This document shows positions 7,622 to 16,088 of a DNA stretch of 64,000 nt, piece after piece. The stretch is from Phycisphaera sp. Lineage in GTDB: Bacteria > Planctomycetota > Phycisphaerae > Phycisphaerales > Zrk34. The stretch covers positions 1-64,000 of the forward strand of contig WGMA01000014.1 of assembly GCA_016125285.1 (NCBI GenBank), given 5' to 3'. Numbering within the stretch: position 1 is the first letter of the stretch; each line of letters begins with the position of its first letter. The notes below the pieces were generated by a model. That model made no database searches. It was not told the DNA's origin and saw nothing but the letters and a program-made list of their open reading frames with translations. A program made the position numbers and the translations under genes.

Positions 7622-8907
7622 AACAGTTCGTATTCAAAAAGCGCCGCAAGGCAACGAAGCCCAACGGCAAGCGCGTGACCAAAGTTGCGTCGACCTACAC
7701 CGGGCGTTACCGGTTCCCCGGCGACCCTCGGCCAACAGAGGTCGCGTTGGGCGTGACCGACAAGCGTGTCGCAGAACAGAAACTCGCCAAGATCGTCCTG
7801 CGTGATGAGCGCCGCCGTGCGGGACTGCTGCTGGACGAGGCGGAGGTAGAAGCAGCACGTCGGCCGTTATCCGAATTGCTCGACGAGCACGTCGCCGACC
7901 TCCGCGCACGCGGTGTTCACCCAAACGAGGTGCAGAACCGTAAGGACCGCATCGGGCGATTGTTCCGGGATTGTCATTGGACCTATTTGCGGGACGTGAG
8001 GGCAAGCAACTTCACGCGCTGGCGCGGGGGCGTGGACCTTGCGCCAAAGACCATCAACGACTACTTGCTCGCCGCAAACAGGTTCTACCGATGGCTGGTG
8101 AAGCGTGGGCAGTTGTCCCACAATCCGCTGGACGGCGTTGATCGTGTTGAGCAGCGTGGTCAGGAGTCGTTTCAGCGCCGCCCGCTTACGGTGGACGAGA
8201 GTCGGAGGCTGCTGGCCGTCGCCGGTAAGCAGCGACCGGTGTACCTGACGGCAGTGTTGACGGGGCTGCGGCGCGGCGCGTTGTACAAACTGCGATGGAC
8301 GCATGTTGTACTGGACGCCGGTGATCCCAGGATCGAGGTGCCTGCCGGGATGATGAAGAACCGTGAGAAACACGTCGTTCCGCTGACGCCGGAATTGGTG
8401 GCCGAATTGCGATCGATACGGCCCGAACCGTACGACGAGAAGCGACGTGTGTTCTGGGGACGCCTGCCCGAAAGAGGCTGCGAGTTCCTCAAGGACCATC
8501 TCAAGGAAGCGGGTATCGAGTACGAGAACGAGCGTGGCCGTGTCGATTTCCACGCGCTGCGACACACGGCAGCAACGTGGGGTGGCGCAACGGGCGTGGC
8601 CGGGCCGATGCTCCAGGCGTTCACCGGACACAAGACCGCGAGCCAGGTCAATCGCTACGTGCATCCGGAGAACCTGCCCGCTCGGCGCATCGTGGACCAG
8701 CTGCCCACGCTGCTAGGTGGCCACCCATATGGCCACCCAAATCGGTCGCAGGACGGTAAATCCGGTCATGGCGTGTCGCACGATGGCGAAACATTGGAGA
8801 GCGCGAAACCCCTAGAAAATGAAGGAAAAACGCCGCAGGACGGTGGTCCTACGGCGTATGGTGAAAAAGTATCCCCAACGGGATTTGAACCCGTGTCTTC
8901 ACCGTGA
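7618..8907 (+). CDS. Tyrosine recombinase / integrase
   Basis: A 429-residue phage-type integrase. The N-terminal core-binding domain is at about 80-165. Catalytic residues visible: R218 (TGLRRG), K251, H312 and R315 (HALRHT), H338 (GHKT), Y347 (NRYVHP). The GTG start has GGAGG eight bases upstream and overlaps the excisionase stop. The last 50 or so residues after the tyrosine are unlike integrase sequence: they are encoded by the tRNA-Glu terminator and by the antisense of the tRNA 3' half (SPTGFEPVSSP). It is therefore immediately adjacent to, and reads into, the attachment site; integration probably rebuilds both the tRNA and the integrase tail. Confidence 0.93.
   Translation: MKQFVFKKRRKATKPNGKRVTKVASTYTGRYRFPGDPRPTEVALGVTDKRVAEQKLAKIVLRDERRRAGLLLDEAEVEAARRPLSELLDEHVADLRARGVHPNEVQNRKDRIGRLFRDCHWTYLRDVRASNFTRWRGGVDLAPKTINDYLLAANRFYRWLVKRGQLSHNPLDGVDRVEQRGQESFQRRPLTVDESRRLLAVAGKQRPVYLTAVLTGLRRGALYKLRWTHVVLDAGDPRIEVPAGMMKNREKHVVPLTPELVAELRSIRPEPYDEKRRVFWGRLPERGCEFLKDHLKEAGIEYENERGRVDFHALRHTAATWGGATGVAGPMLQAFTGHKTASQVNRYVHPENLPARRIVDQLPTLLGGHPYGHPNRSQDGKSGHGVSHDGETLESAKPLENEGKTPQDGGPTAYGEKVSPTGFEPVSSP
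8826..8857 (-). terminator. Rho-independent terminator of tRNA-Glu
   Basis: Reading the reverse strand from the tRNA 3' end, an 11-bp stem with one mismatch (ACGCCG-AGGAC / GTCCT-CGGCG), loop of four, is followed by TTTTT. It lies inside the 3' coding part of the integrase, so the same bases serve as a terminator on one strand and as codons on the other. Confidence 0.75.
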
Positions 8908-8944
8908 AAGGGTGATGTCCTAGGCCAGGCTAGACGATGGGGAC
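8870..8944 (-). tRNA. tRNA-Glu (anticodon TTC)
   Basis: 75 nt fold as a cloverleaf: acceptor GTCCCCA / TGGGGAT with discriminator A, anticodon stem TCACC / GGTGA with loop CTTTCAC (anticodon TTC), T arm CGGGT-TCAAATC-CCG. No CCA is encoded. Sequence and anticodon agree with bacterial tRNA-Glu. The integrase frame ends inside its 3' half on the opposite strand, marking the attachment site. Confidence 0.95.
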
Positions 8945-8963
8945 GGCCGAAATTTCGTGCGGT

Positions 8964-8991
8964 ATTGTAGCGGCTGAGCGGGGTGAGGCAA
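8964..8991 (-). promoter_or_regulatory. Promoter of tRNA-Glu
   Basis: Reverse-strand TTGCCT (8986-8991) and TACAAT (8964-8969) are separated by 16 bp and end 19 bp upstream of the mature tRNA 5' end. This is a good sigma-70-type arrangement for a stable RNA gene. Confidence 0.55.
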
Positions 8992-9115
8992 CGCGAGCCC
9001 GGCGCGGGGGTGCGGGCGGGTGCGATCGGGCCTCGTGCAGCGTTGGGGAATCGGTGTACTATGTGGCACATTGGGGTGGGCAATCACGCGTGGATGGGTT
9101 CCACGGAGTAAGACG

Positions 9116-10660
9116 ATGAGCAATGAACTGACGAAGGTCGAGCCGTGCACGCTGGTGATCTTTGGCGCGTCGGGCGATCTGACGAAGCGTAAGCTGGTGC
9201 CGGCGTTGTACGAATCGTTCCGGGCGGGCAACCTGCCCAAGGAATTCGTGGTGCTGGGCGTGAGCCGGTCTGACATCGGCGACGACGGCTTCCGCGACAA
9301 GGCGTTGCCGTTCTGCAAGAAGCAGCCGGGACACACGGACGAGACCTGGGCGGCGTTTTCCGGTCACCTGCGCTACTGCGCGGCGGACGCGACGGCGGAG
9401 GGCGACTGGGGCGGACTCGTCGAGGCGATCGAGCGTGTCGGCACGGAGTTCAACACGGGCAAGAACCTGCTGTTCTACCTGTCGATGGCGCCGCAGCTGT
9501 ACGAGCCGGTCATCGAGAACATCGGCAAGACCGGCCTCGTTATGGACGCCAAGCGGTTCTGCGAGCCCGACGAGAACCCGCCGTGGCAGCGGATCGTGGT
9601 GGAGAAGCCGTTCGGCGACGACCTGGAATCGGCCGAGCACCTCAACCGCGTGCTGGGTCGCGTGTTCGACGAGGAGCAGATCTATCGCATCGATCACTAC
9701 CTCGGCAAGGAGACGGTGCAGAACCTGATGGCGTTCCGTTTCGCGAACGCGATCTTCGAGCCGCTGTGGAACCGCGTGTACGTGGACCACGTGCAGATTA
9801 CCGCGGTGGAGACGGTGGGCGTGGAACAGCGCGGCGCGTTCTACGAGAGCGCGGGCGCGATGCGCGACATGATCCAGAGCCACCTGCTGAACCTGATGGC
9901 GGCGGTGGCGATGGAGGCGCCGAACAGCTTCAAGGCGGCGGACCTCCGCAACGAGCAGCGCAAGGTGCTCGAGGCGGTGCGCGAGATCGACCCCGGCCAC
10001 ATCGCCGACTCGGCGGTGCGGGCGCAGTACGCGTCGGGCGAGGTCGACGGCAAGACCGTCGCGAATTACGTCGAAGAGCCCGGCGTGTCGAAGACGTCGA
10101 ACACCGAGACCTACGCGGCGTTGAAGGTGTACGTCGACAACTGGCGGTGGAAGGGCGTGCCGTTCTACCTGCGCACCGGCAAGGCGATGAAGCGGAAGCT
10201 GACGCAGATCGTGATCTACTTCAAGCCCACGCCGCACACGCTGTTCGTGCAGGAGCGCGGCGAGCGTCCGCCGAACCGCCTGACGATCAACGTCCAGCCG
10301 GACGAGGGCATCAGCCTCCGCTTCGACGGCAAGGTGCCGGGGCAGGGCCTGAAGCTCAAGTCGGCGATCATGGACTTCGACTACCTCGACCAGTTCGGCG
10401 GGCAGATCGCCGACGCGTACACGCACCTGCTGATCGACGCGATGACCGGCGACCGCTCGCTGTTCAAGGAGCGCAGCGAGATCGAGGCGGCGTGGCGGAT
10501 CGTCATGCCGGTGCTGAACCACTGGGCCGCGCTGCCGCGCAAGGGGATGCACACCTACGCCGCCGGTTCGTGGGGCCCCGAGGCCGCGGAAGATCTTTAC
10601 GCGGGCAAGGGCCACTGGCACAACCCCGAGGGCCAGAGCACGCGTTTCATCAACACGTGA
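9116..10660 (+). CDS. zwf: Glucose-6-phosphate 1-dehydrogenase
   Basis: A 514-residue enzyme oxidising glucose 6-phosphate to 6-phosphogluconolactone with NADP, the entry step of the oxidative pentose phosphate pathway. It has the N-terminal nucleotide-binding motif FGASGDLTKRKL and the family signature RIDHYLGKETVQN with the active-site His. Length is normal for the family. ATG 9116 follows GGAG; the frame extends upstream to 9020 without support. The next gene downstream, 29 bp away, is the next enzyme of the pathway, so the two are very likely co-transcribed. Confidence 0.97.
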   Translation: MSNELTKVEPCTLVIFGASGDLTKRKLVPALYESFRAGNLPKEFVVLGVSRSDIGDDGFRDKALPFCKKQPGHTDETWAAFSGHLRYCAADATAEGDWGGLVEAIERVGTEFNTGKNLLFYLSMAPQLYEPVIENIGKTGLVMDAKRFCEPDENPPWQRIVVEKPFGDDLESAEHLNRVLGRVFDEEQIYRIDHYLGKETVQNLMAFRFANAIFEPLWNRVYVDHVQITAVETVGVEQRGAFYESAGAMRDMIQSHLLNLMAAVAMEAPNSFKAADLRNEQRKVLEAVREIDPGHIADSAVRAQYASGEVDGKTVANYVEEPGVSKTSNTETYAALKVYVDNWRWKGVPFYLRTGKAMKRKLTQIVIYFKPTPHTLFVQERGERPPNRLTINVQPDEGISLRFDGKVPGQGLKLKSAIMDFDYLDQFGGQIADAYTHLLIDAMTGDRSLFKERSEIEAAWRIVMPVLNHWAALPRKGMHTYAAGSWGPEAAEDLYAGKGHWHNPEGQSTRFINT

Positions 10661-10689
10661 TCGCGTCATTGAGTGGTTGATACTCCGTA

Positions 10690-11535
10690 ATGTCTCGCGA
10701 CCGATCCCAATCCGCAGCATCCGCCGCAGCGAACCTCGAGGCGTTCCGCGCCACGCAGGGGCTGGCCGGGCGTCGCATCATCGTGCCCGACACCGACGAC
10801 CTGATCGATCGTGTCGCGGCGGAGATGATGCAGTGGGGGCTGTCGCGTGCGAGTTCGGCGGGGGTGTTTCACATGGCGTTGTCGGGCGGGTCGACGCCGC
10901 AGGCGCTCTATCAGCGGCTGATGATCGACCCGCGCTACCGCGCGTTCCCCTGGCGGCACACGCACCTGTGGATCGTCGATGAGCGCGTCGTGCCGTTCGA
11001 TCACGACAAGTCCAACTTCGGCATGATGCGCGAGATGATCGTCGATCACTCCGACATCCCCGCCGAGAACGTGCACGCGATGCCCGTCCTCGACGCCGAT
11101 GGCGACGTGAAGTACGAGGCCGACCTGCACGAGGCGCTCGACCACCCCGCGACGACCGGCCGACTCGATTACGTGCTGCTCGGCATGGGCGGCGATGGCC
11201 ACACCGCGTCGCTGTTCCCGCGCACGCCGGGGCTGACGGTGACCGACCGCTGGGTGATCTTCAACGACGGCGAGTCCGTCGCCGAGCCGCGCCCGCGCAT
11301 GACGATGACCTACCCGCTGATCAACGCCGCGCGGTTCATCGGCATCCTCGTCACCGGCGAGGGCAAGTACGGCACGCTCCAGCACGTGTCACTCGCGAAG
11401 GACGACGTGCAGCGGTTCCCGATCACCGGCGTGCAGAAGGTCCACGAAGACACGCAGCTGATCTGGTACCTCGACCACGCCGCGGCCCTCGGACCCAACC
11501 GCCCGGACCCCGACGCGGATGAGCCGGGCGACTGA
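10690..11535 (+). CDS. pgl: 6-phosphogluconolactonase
   Basis: A 281-residue cytosolic hydrolase of the DevB/NagB-like family that opens 6-phosphogluconolactone to 6-phosphogluconate. Seen: the phosphate-loop-like ALSGGSTPQALYQRL, the catalytic-region WIVDERVVPFDHDKSNFGM, and LGMGGDGHTASLFP. It directly follows zwf, so product passes from one enzyme to the next. No strong Shine-Dalgarno was seen before the ATG. Confidence 0.95.
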   Translation: MSRDRSQSAASAAANLEAFRATQGLAGRRIIVPDTDDLIDRVAAEMMQWGLSRASSAGVFHMALSGGSTPQALYQRLMIDPRYRAFPWRHTHLWIVDERVVPFDHDKSNFGMMREMIVDHSDIPAENVHAMPVLDADGDVKYEADLHEALDHPATTGRLDYVLLGMGGDGHTASLFPRTPGLTVTDRWVIFNDGESVAEPRPRMTMTYPLINAARFIGILVTGEGKYGTLQHVSLAKDDVQRFPITGVQKVHEDTQLIWYLDHAAALGPNRPDPDADEPGD

Positions 11536-11695
11536 TTCTCGTCGCGTTGCCGACAGCATCTCCACACCTGATGATGTACGGTCTTTGTGCGGATCAAAGC
11601 CGTGGTACCGTGCGATACAATGAACGTTGTCGCGCCGGATGTCCGGATCGACGCGACGTGCAACTCAAACGGAATCCGCGAGGAGTCGGCCAGGG

Positions 11696-14600
11696 ATGGC
11701 GAGCAAGTCCGAGCAGTTTGTTCACCTGCATGTGCACAGCCAGTATTCGCTGCTGGACGGCGCCTGCCGCACCGGCGACCTGCCCGCACGCGCCAAAGAG
11801 CTCGGCATGGACGCCGTGGCGATCTCTGACCACGGCTGCCTCTTCGGCCTCGTCGATTTCTACAGCAAGTGCGTCGACACCGGCGTCAAGCCCATCCTCG
11901 GCATCGAGGCGTACATGGCGCCGGGCGATCGGCGCGACCGGACCTACAGCGGCGTGAAGGACGGCGGGTATCACCTGCTGCTGCTCGCTGCGGACCTCGA
12001 CGGCTACCGCAACCTGCTGAAGCTCGCGTCCACGGCCTACCTCGAAGGCTTCTACTACAAGCCGCGCATCGACAAGGAAGTGTTGCGGGCGCACAGCAAA
12101 GGCCTGATCGCGACGTCCGCGTGCCTCGGCGGCGAGATCCCTTCGGCGCTGACCGCGTCGGACCGCGAGAAGGCCAAGCGTTTCGCCGAGACGTACATCG
12201 ACATCTTCGGCACCGACCGGTTCTTCATCGAGCTGCAGTCGCACATCCCCGAGCAGGCGGCGATCAATCCCGAGCTGATCGATTTGGCGGACCGTGTCGG
12301 CGCGGGCGTCGTGGCGACGAACGACGTGCACTTCCTGCTGGCCGACGACCACGAGCCGCACGACGCGCTGTGCTGCATCTCCACGGGCAAGCTGGTCAGC
12401 GAAGAGTCGCGGATGAAGTACCCGACGCAGCTGTACCTCAAGAGCGCCCAGGAGATGCGCGACGCGGCGCCGGACCTCGGCCAGCGGTGGCAGGAGGCGT
12501 GCGACAACACGCTGCGCATCGCCGAGATGTGCAACGTCGGGCTCGACTTCAAGGCGAACCACGCGCCGGTCGTGAAGATCGTCGCCGAGACCATCGCGAA
12601 GCCGACCGCGAAGGCGAAGTCGCCGAAGCGCAAGGAAGGCGACATCCACCCGAGCGTCACCGCGTTCGAGTGCGAGCACCCGATCGGGTCGACCGAGTGG
12701 TTCAAGGCGTTCTGCTCGGAGTTCGAGCTGTTGCCGTTCGACGCGATGAACGACAAGGAGTCGGCTGCGGATTTGGCGCGCATCTGCGACGAGTCGCTGC
12801 GGCAACTCGCGGAGGCGGGCGCGGTGTGGCGGTACGGCGTGGACGGCATCACGCCGGAGATCCGCGCAAGGCTCGACCGCGAGCTGAAGATCCTCGCCGA
12901 CAAGCACATCAGCGCGTACTTCCTGATCGTGTGGGACTTCGTGAACTGGGCGCGGCAGCGCGGCATCCCGTCGAACGCGCGCGGCTCGGGCGTCGGCACG
13001 ATGGTCGGCTACTGCCTCGGCCTGTCCAACGCGTGCCCCGTGCAGTACGGCCTGCTGTTCGAGCGGTTCACCGACCCCGACCGCGCCGAGTACCCCGATA
13101 TCGATATCGACATCTGCCAGGACGGCCGCGGCGCCGTCATCGACTACGTGCGCCAAAAATACGGCCACGTCGCGCAGATCATCACGTTCGGAACGCTCAA
13201 GGCCCGCGCGGTCGTGCGCGACATCGGCCGCGTGATGAACATCCCGCTGCCCGAGGTCGATGAGATCGCCAAGCTCGTGCCCGGCGACCTGGGCATGACG
13301 CTCGACAAGGCGCTGAAGCAGGAGCCGGAGCTCAAGACGAAGTACGACGAGTCGCCGCAGATCCGTCGCCTGCTCGACATCGGCCGCCGCCTCGAGGGCC
13401 TGTCGCGGCACGCGTCGGTGCACGCCGCGGGCGTCGTCGTCGCCACCCAGCCGCTCGACAACATCATCCCGCTCTACCGCGACCCGAAGTCCGGCGACGT
13501 GATCACGCAGTGGGACGGCCCGACCGTCGAGAAGGTCGGCCTGCTGAAGATGGACTTCCTCGGCCTGCGCACGCTGTCGATCATCGAGCGCTGCAAGAAG
13601 CTCGTGAACGCCACGCTCGATCGTGACACGCAGATCCGCACCGTGATGGGCGACTTCGGCGCGGGCCCGAAGCCCGACACGCCGCGGGAATTCGGCTTGA
13701 CTCCCTCTCCCTCCAAGGGAGAGGGCCGGGGTGAGGGTAAGACGTCGGAAACTTCGAGCGTTCACCCTCACCCAGCCTCTCCCTCAAGGGAGAGGGGCCA
13801 GAGCAATCCGAAATCGGATATCGATCCGCTCGACCTCGAACGCCTGACCTACGTCGACCAGAACGTGCTCGATCTGTTTCGCCGCGGCGAGACGGCGGGC
13901 GTGTTCCAGTTTGAATCCGGCGGGATGCGCAACACGCTGATCGGCATGCAGGCCGACCGCCTCGACGACCTCATCGCCGCCAACGCGCTGTTCCGACCGG
14001 GTCCGATGGACCTGATCCCCGACTACAACGACCGCAAGCACGGCCGGGCGCAGGTGCCGCAGATGCACGAGATCGTGCAGAAGTTCACCGGCGAGACGTA
14101 CGGGATCATGATCTATCAGGAACAGGTCATGCAGATCATCCACGAGTTGGGTGACATCCCGCTGCGCGAAGCGTATTCGATCATCAAGGCGATCAGCAAG
14201 AAGAAGGAAAAGGTGATCAACGCCGCGCGCGATCAGTTCGTGATCGGCGCTTCGGACAAGGGCGTCACAAAGGACCGCGCCAACGAGCTGTTCGACCTCA
14301 TCGTCAAGTTCGCGGGCTATGGCTTCAACAAGTCGCACTCCACCGGCTACGCGATCGTCGCGTATCAGACCGCGTATCTGAAGACGTATTTCCCCGTGCA
14401 CTACATGGCGGCGTTGCTGACTTACGAATCGGTCAGCACCGAGAAGGTGACCGAGTACATCGAGGAGTGCCGCAAGGTGCGGTTCCCCGACGGTCACACC
14501 GGCATCGACGTGCGCCCGCCGGACATCAACCTGTCGTACAAGGACTTCACGGTCGTGTACGAGGCGCTGGAGCCGCACGACCCGAACCACGGCCACATCC

Positions 14601-15736
14601 GCTTCGGGCTGGGCGCGGTGAAGGGCGTGGGGGCGAAGGCGATCGAGGCGATCGTCGAGGCGCGCAAGAAGGACGGGCCGTTCACGAGTCTGTTCGACTT
14701 CACCGAGCGTGTGCCGCAGACGAACGTGAACAAGGCGGTGGTCGAGGCGCTGATCAAGTGCGGCGCGTTCGATTCGCTTCACGGCGTGTCGAAGCGCGCG
14801 GCGATGGTCGCGGCGGTGGAGTCCGCGATGGCGCGCGGGGCGCAGGAGGCTTCGCTGCGGTCGAGCGACGATTTCCTGTTCGGCGCGGTCGTCGAGGAGG
14901 AGAAGAAGAAGGGCAACGGCAAGAAGGAGGAGCCGACGCTGCCGAACGTCACGCCGTGGGACAACCGCGAGACGCTCAGTCACGAGAAGTCGGTGCTCGG
15001 ATTCTTCGTGTCGAGCCATCCGCTCGACGAATACCGCGGCGCGCTCAACCGCTACACGAGCGTGTCGATCCGCGACACGCGCAAGCTGCGGGCGGACGTC
15101 GAGGTGACGGTCGGCGGGATGATCACGCGTGTCCGCCTCACGGTGACGCGCGCCAAGCAGGAGAAGATGGCGATCCTCACGCTCGAGGACCTGACGGGGC
15201 AGATCGACGCGGTCGCGTTTCCGCGCACGTACACGGAGTTCGCTCACCTGCTCGAGGCGGACCGCATCGTGATGCTGCAGGGCAAGATCGACCGCCGCCG
15301 CGAGGAGCCGAACATCATCATCGAGAAGGTCATCCCGATGAACGAGGCGGCCGAGACGCTGACGCGGCGCGTGCGGATCGTGCTGCGTGACATCGACCGC
15401 GACGGTCGGCCGCGCACGTACAACGGCGAGCTGACGGCGCTGCGGAACGTGCTTCGACAGTCCGGCGGCAACGCGGCGGTGGACTTCGAGGTGCACACGT
15501 CGGGCCGACGCGTGCTGCTCGAGGCGGATCGCTTCCGCGTCAAGCCGACGCCGACGCTGCCGGAGCAGATCAACGCCATCCTCAAGGACCGCGACTGCTG
15601 CCACTTCCTCGGCCCGACCAAGCTCGTCGAGGCGAGCGACGCGATCCTCGGCGACGGCGAAGACACCGTGTCCAACCGCCTGCGACGCAACACCGCCGAA
15701 GACCACGGCCACTGTGATTCGATCGATCGATACTGA
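11696..15736 (+). CDS. dnaE: DNA polymerase III alpha subunit, with repeat-derived insertion
   Basis: A 1346-residue replicative polymerase. PHP domain at the N-terminus (HLHVHSQYSLLDGACR), palm with the aspartates in DIDIDICQDGRG, FLGLRTLSIIE, fingers FRPGPMDLIPDYNDRKHG, GYGFNKSHSTGYA, and a C-terminal OB fold with the RxRxxxRT-like region. A lineage-type insert rich in K occurs near residue 310. Unusually, about 40 codons near residue 667 are made of a dispersed palindromic repeat (peptide LTPSPSKGEGRGEGK onward), placed in frame in the linker after FLGLRTLSII and before LERLTYVDQNVLDLF. ATG 11696 was chosen because it starts right before the PHP domain; AGGAG lies upstream. Polymerase function is presumably kept since every motif is intact. 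Confidence 0.97.
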   Translation: MASKSEQFVHLHVHSQYSLLDGACRTGDLPARAKELGMDAVAISDHGCLFGLVDFYSKCVDTGVKPILGIEAYMAPGDRRDRTYSGVKDGGYHLLLLAADLDGYRNLLKLASTAYLEGFYYKPRIDKEVLRAHSKGLIATSACLGGEIPSALTASDREKAKRFAETYIDIFGTDRFFIELQSHIPEQAAINPELIDLADRVGAGVVATNDVHFLLADDHEPHDALCCISTGKLVSEESRMKYPTQLYLKSAQEMRDAAPDLGQRWQEACDNTLRIAEMCNVGLDFKANHAPVVKIVAETIAKPTAKAKSPKRKEGDIHPSVTAFECEHPIGSTEWFKAFCSEFELLPFDAMNDKESAADLARICDESLRQLAEAGAVWRYGVDGITPEIRARLDRELKILADKHISAYFLIVWDFVNWARQRGIPSNARGSGVGTMVGYCLGLSNACPVQYGLLFERFTDPDRAEYPDIDIDICQDGRGAVIDYVRQKYGHVAQIITFGTLKARAVVRDIGRVMNIPLPEVDEIAKLVPGDLGMTLDKALKQEPELKTKYDESPQIRRLLDIGRRLEGLSRHASVHAAGVVVATQPLDNIIPLYRDPKSGDVITQWDGPTVEKVGLLKMDFLGLRTLSIIERCKKLVNATLDRDTQIRTVMGDFGAGPKPDTPREFGLTPSPSKGEGRGEGKTSETSSVHPHPASPSRERGQSNPKSDIDPLDLERLTYVDQNVLDLFRRGETAGVFQFESGGMRNTLIGMQADRLDDLIAANALFRPGPMDLIPDYNDRKHGRAQVPQMHEIVQKFTGETYGIMIYQEQVMQIIHELGDIPLREAYSIIKAISKKKEKVINAARDQFVIGASDKGVTKDRANELFDLIVKFAGYGFNKSHSTGYAIVAYQTAYLKTYFPVHYMAALLTYESVSTEKVTEYIEECRKVRFPDGHTGIDVRPPDINLSYKDFTVVYEALEPHDPNHGHIRFGLGAVKGVGAKAIEAIVEARKKDGPFTSLFDFTERVPQTNVNKAVVEALIKCGAFDSLHGVSKRAAMVAAVESAMARGAQEASLRSSDDFLFGAVVEEEKKKGNGKKEEPTLPNVTPWDNRETLSHEKSVLGFFVSSHPLDEYRGALNRYTSVSIRDTRKLRADVEVTVGGMITRVRLTVTRAKQEKMAILTLEDLTGQIDAVAFPRTYTEFAHLLEADRIVMLQGKIDRRREEPNIIIEKVIPMNEAAETLTRRVRIVLRDIDRDGRPRTYNGELTALRNVLRQSGGNAAVDFEVHTSGRRVLLEADRFRVKPTPTLPEQINAILKDRDCCHFLGPTKLVEASDAILGDGEDTVSNRLRRNTAEDHGHCDSIDRY
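13699..13818. repeat. Palindromic repeat (family A plus heptamer tail) inserted in dnaE
   Basis: Hairpin CCCTCTCCC/GGGAGAGGG (13703-13725), then GGGTGAGGG (13730-13737 region) pairing with CCCTCACCC about 40 bp later, then a second CTCTCCC/GGGAGAG hairpin near 13776-13797, ending with AATCCGAAATCGG of the heptamer family. Copies of the same elements occur outside genes at 19.7, 21.9, 27.2 and 58.6 kb. In dnaE the insert keeps the reading frame. Confidence 0.85.
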
Positions 15737-15835
15737 CGATCAAGGGAGATTTTTGAATTGTCGTTTTCGATTTCTGATTGGCCGGGCGACTCGGCGATCG
15801 ATCGTCAATCGAAATTCAAAATTCTAAAATCAAAA

Positions 15836-16069
15836 ATGCCAACCGACGTTTCCATCCGTGACGAGTCCATCGAACTCGACAAGTTTCTCAAGCTGTCCGG
15901 CCTGTGCGACACGGGCGGGCAGGCGAAGTACGTCGTGCAGTCGGGGTTCGTGACGGTCAACGGCGAGCCGGAGGAACGGCGGCGGCGGAAGCTGGTGATC
16001 GGCGACGTGGTGGCGATCGAAGGCGCGGACCCGGTGCGCGTCGCGCGGCGCGAAACACCCGGCAGCTGA
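15836..16069 (+). CDS. S4-domain RNA-binding protein (YaaA/RlbA-like)
   Basis: A 77-residue protein that is essentially one S4 fold: ELDKFLKLSGLCDTGGQAK, then VVQSGFVTVNG and the basic ERRRRKLVIGDVV. Small proteins of this type bind structured RNA and are linked to ribosome or DNA-replication functions. ATG 15836 is preceded by an AT-rich repeat-like stretch with no Shine-Dalgarno, so the start could be leaderless. It follows dnaE by 99 bp. The exact role is not clear from sequence. Confidence 0.85.
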   Translation: MPTDVSIRDESIELDKFLKLSGLCDTGGQAKYVVQSGFVTVNGEPEERRRRKLVIGDVVAIEGADPVRVARRETPGS

Positions 16070-16088
16070 CTACCTTGACGTCAACAAA

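Larger units (their letters stand above)
1..8907. mobile_element. Right part of a tRNA-Glu-linked integrative element
   Basis: An integrase gene abuts the 3' end of a tRNA-Glu gene, and is preceded by an excisionase-like gene, a replication-ATPase-like gene, a zinc-ribbon gene, two GHKL ATPase genes and an IS66 transposase tail. This is the usual architecture of an integrative element using a tRNA 3' end as attachment site. The stretch is visibly less GC-rich than the chromosome to its right, and none of the dispersed repeats that litter the rest of the window occurs in it. The other attachment site (a second copy of the tRNA 3' end) was not found and should lie left of the window, so the left boundary is unknown. 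Confidence 0.7.

Noticed and set aside
9059-10720. Long open frame antisense to zwf
   Set aside because: High GC at third codon positions keeps antisense frames open; composition is H/R/L-rich without any motif, and the forward gene is certain.
13784-15712. 642-codon frame antisense to dnaE
   Set aside because: Same effect; arginine/valine-rich with no recognisable domain while dnaE motifs are intact.
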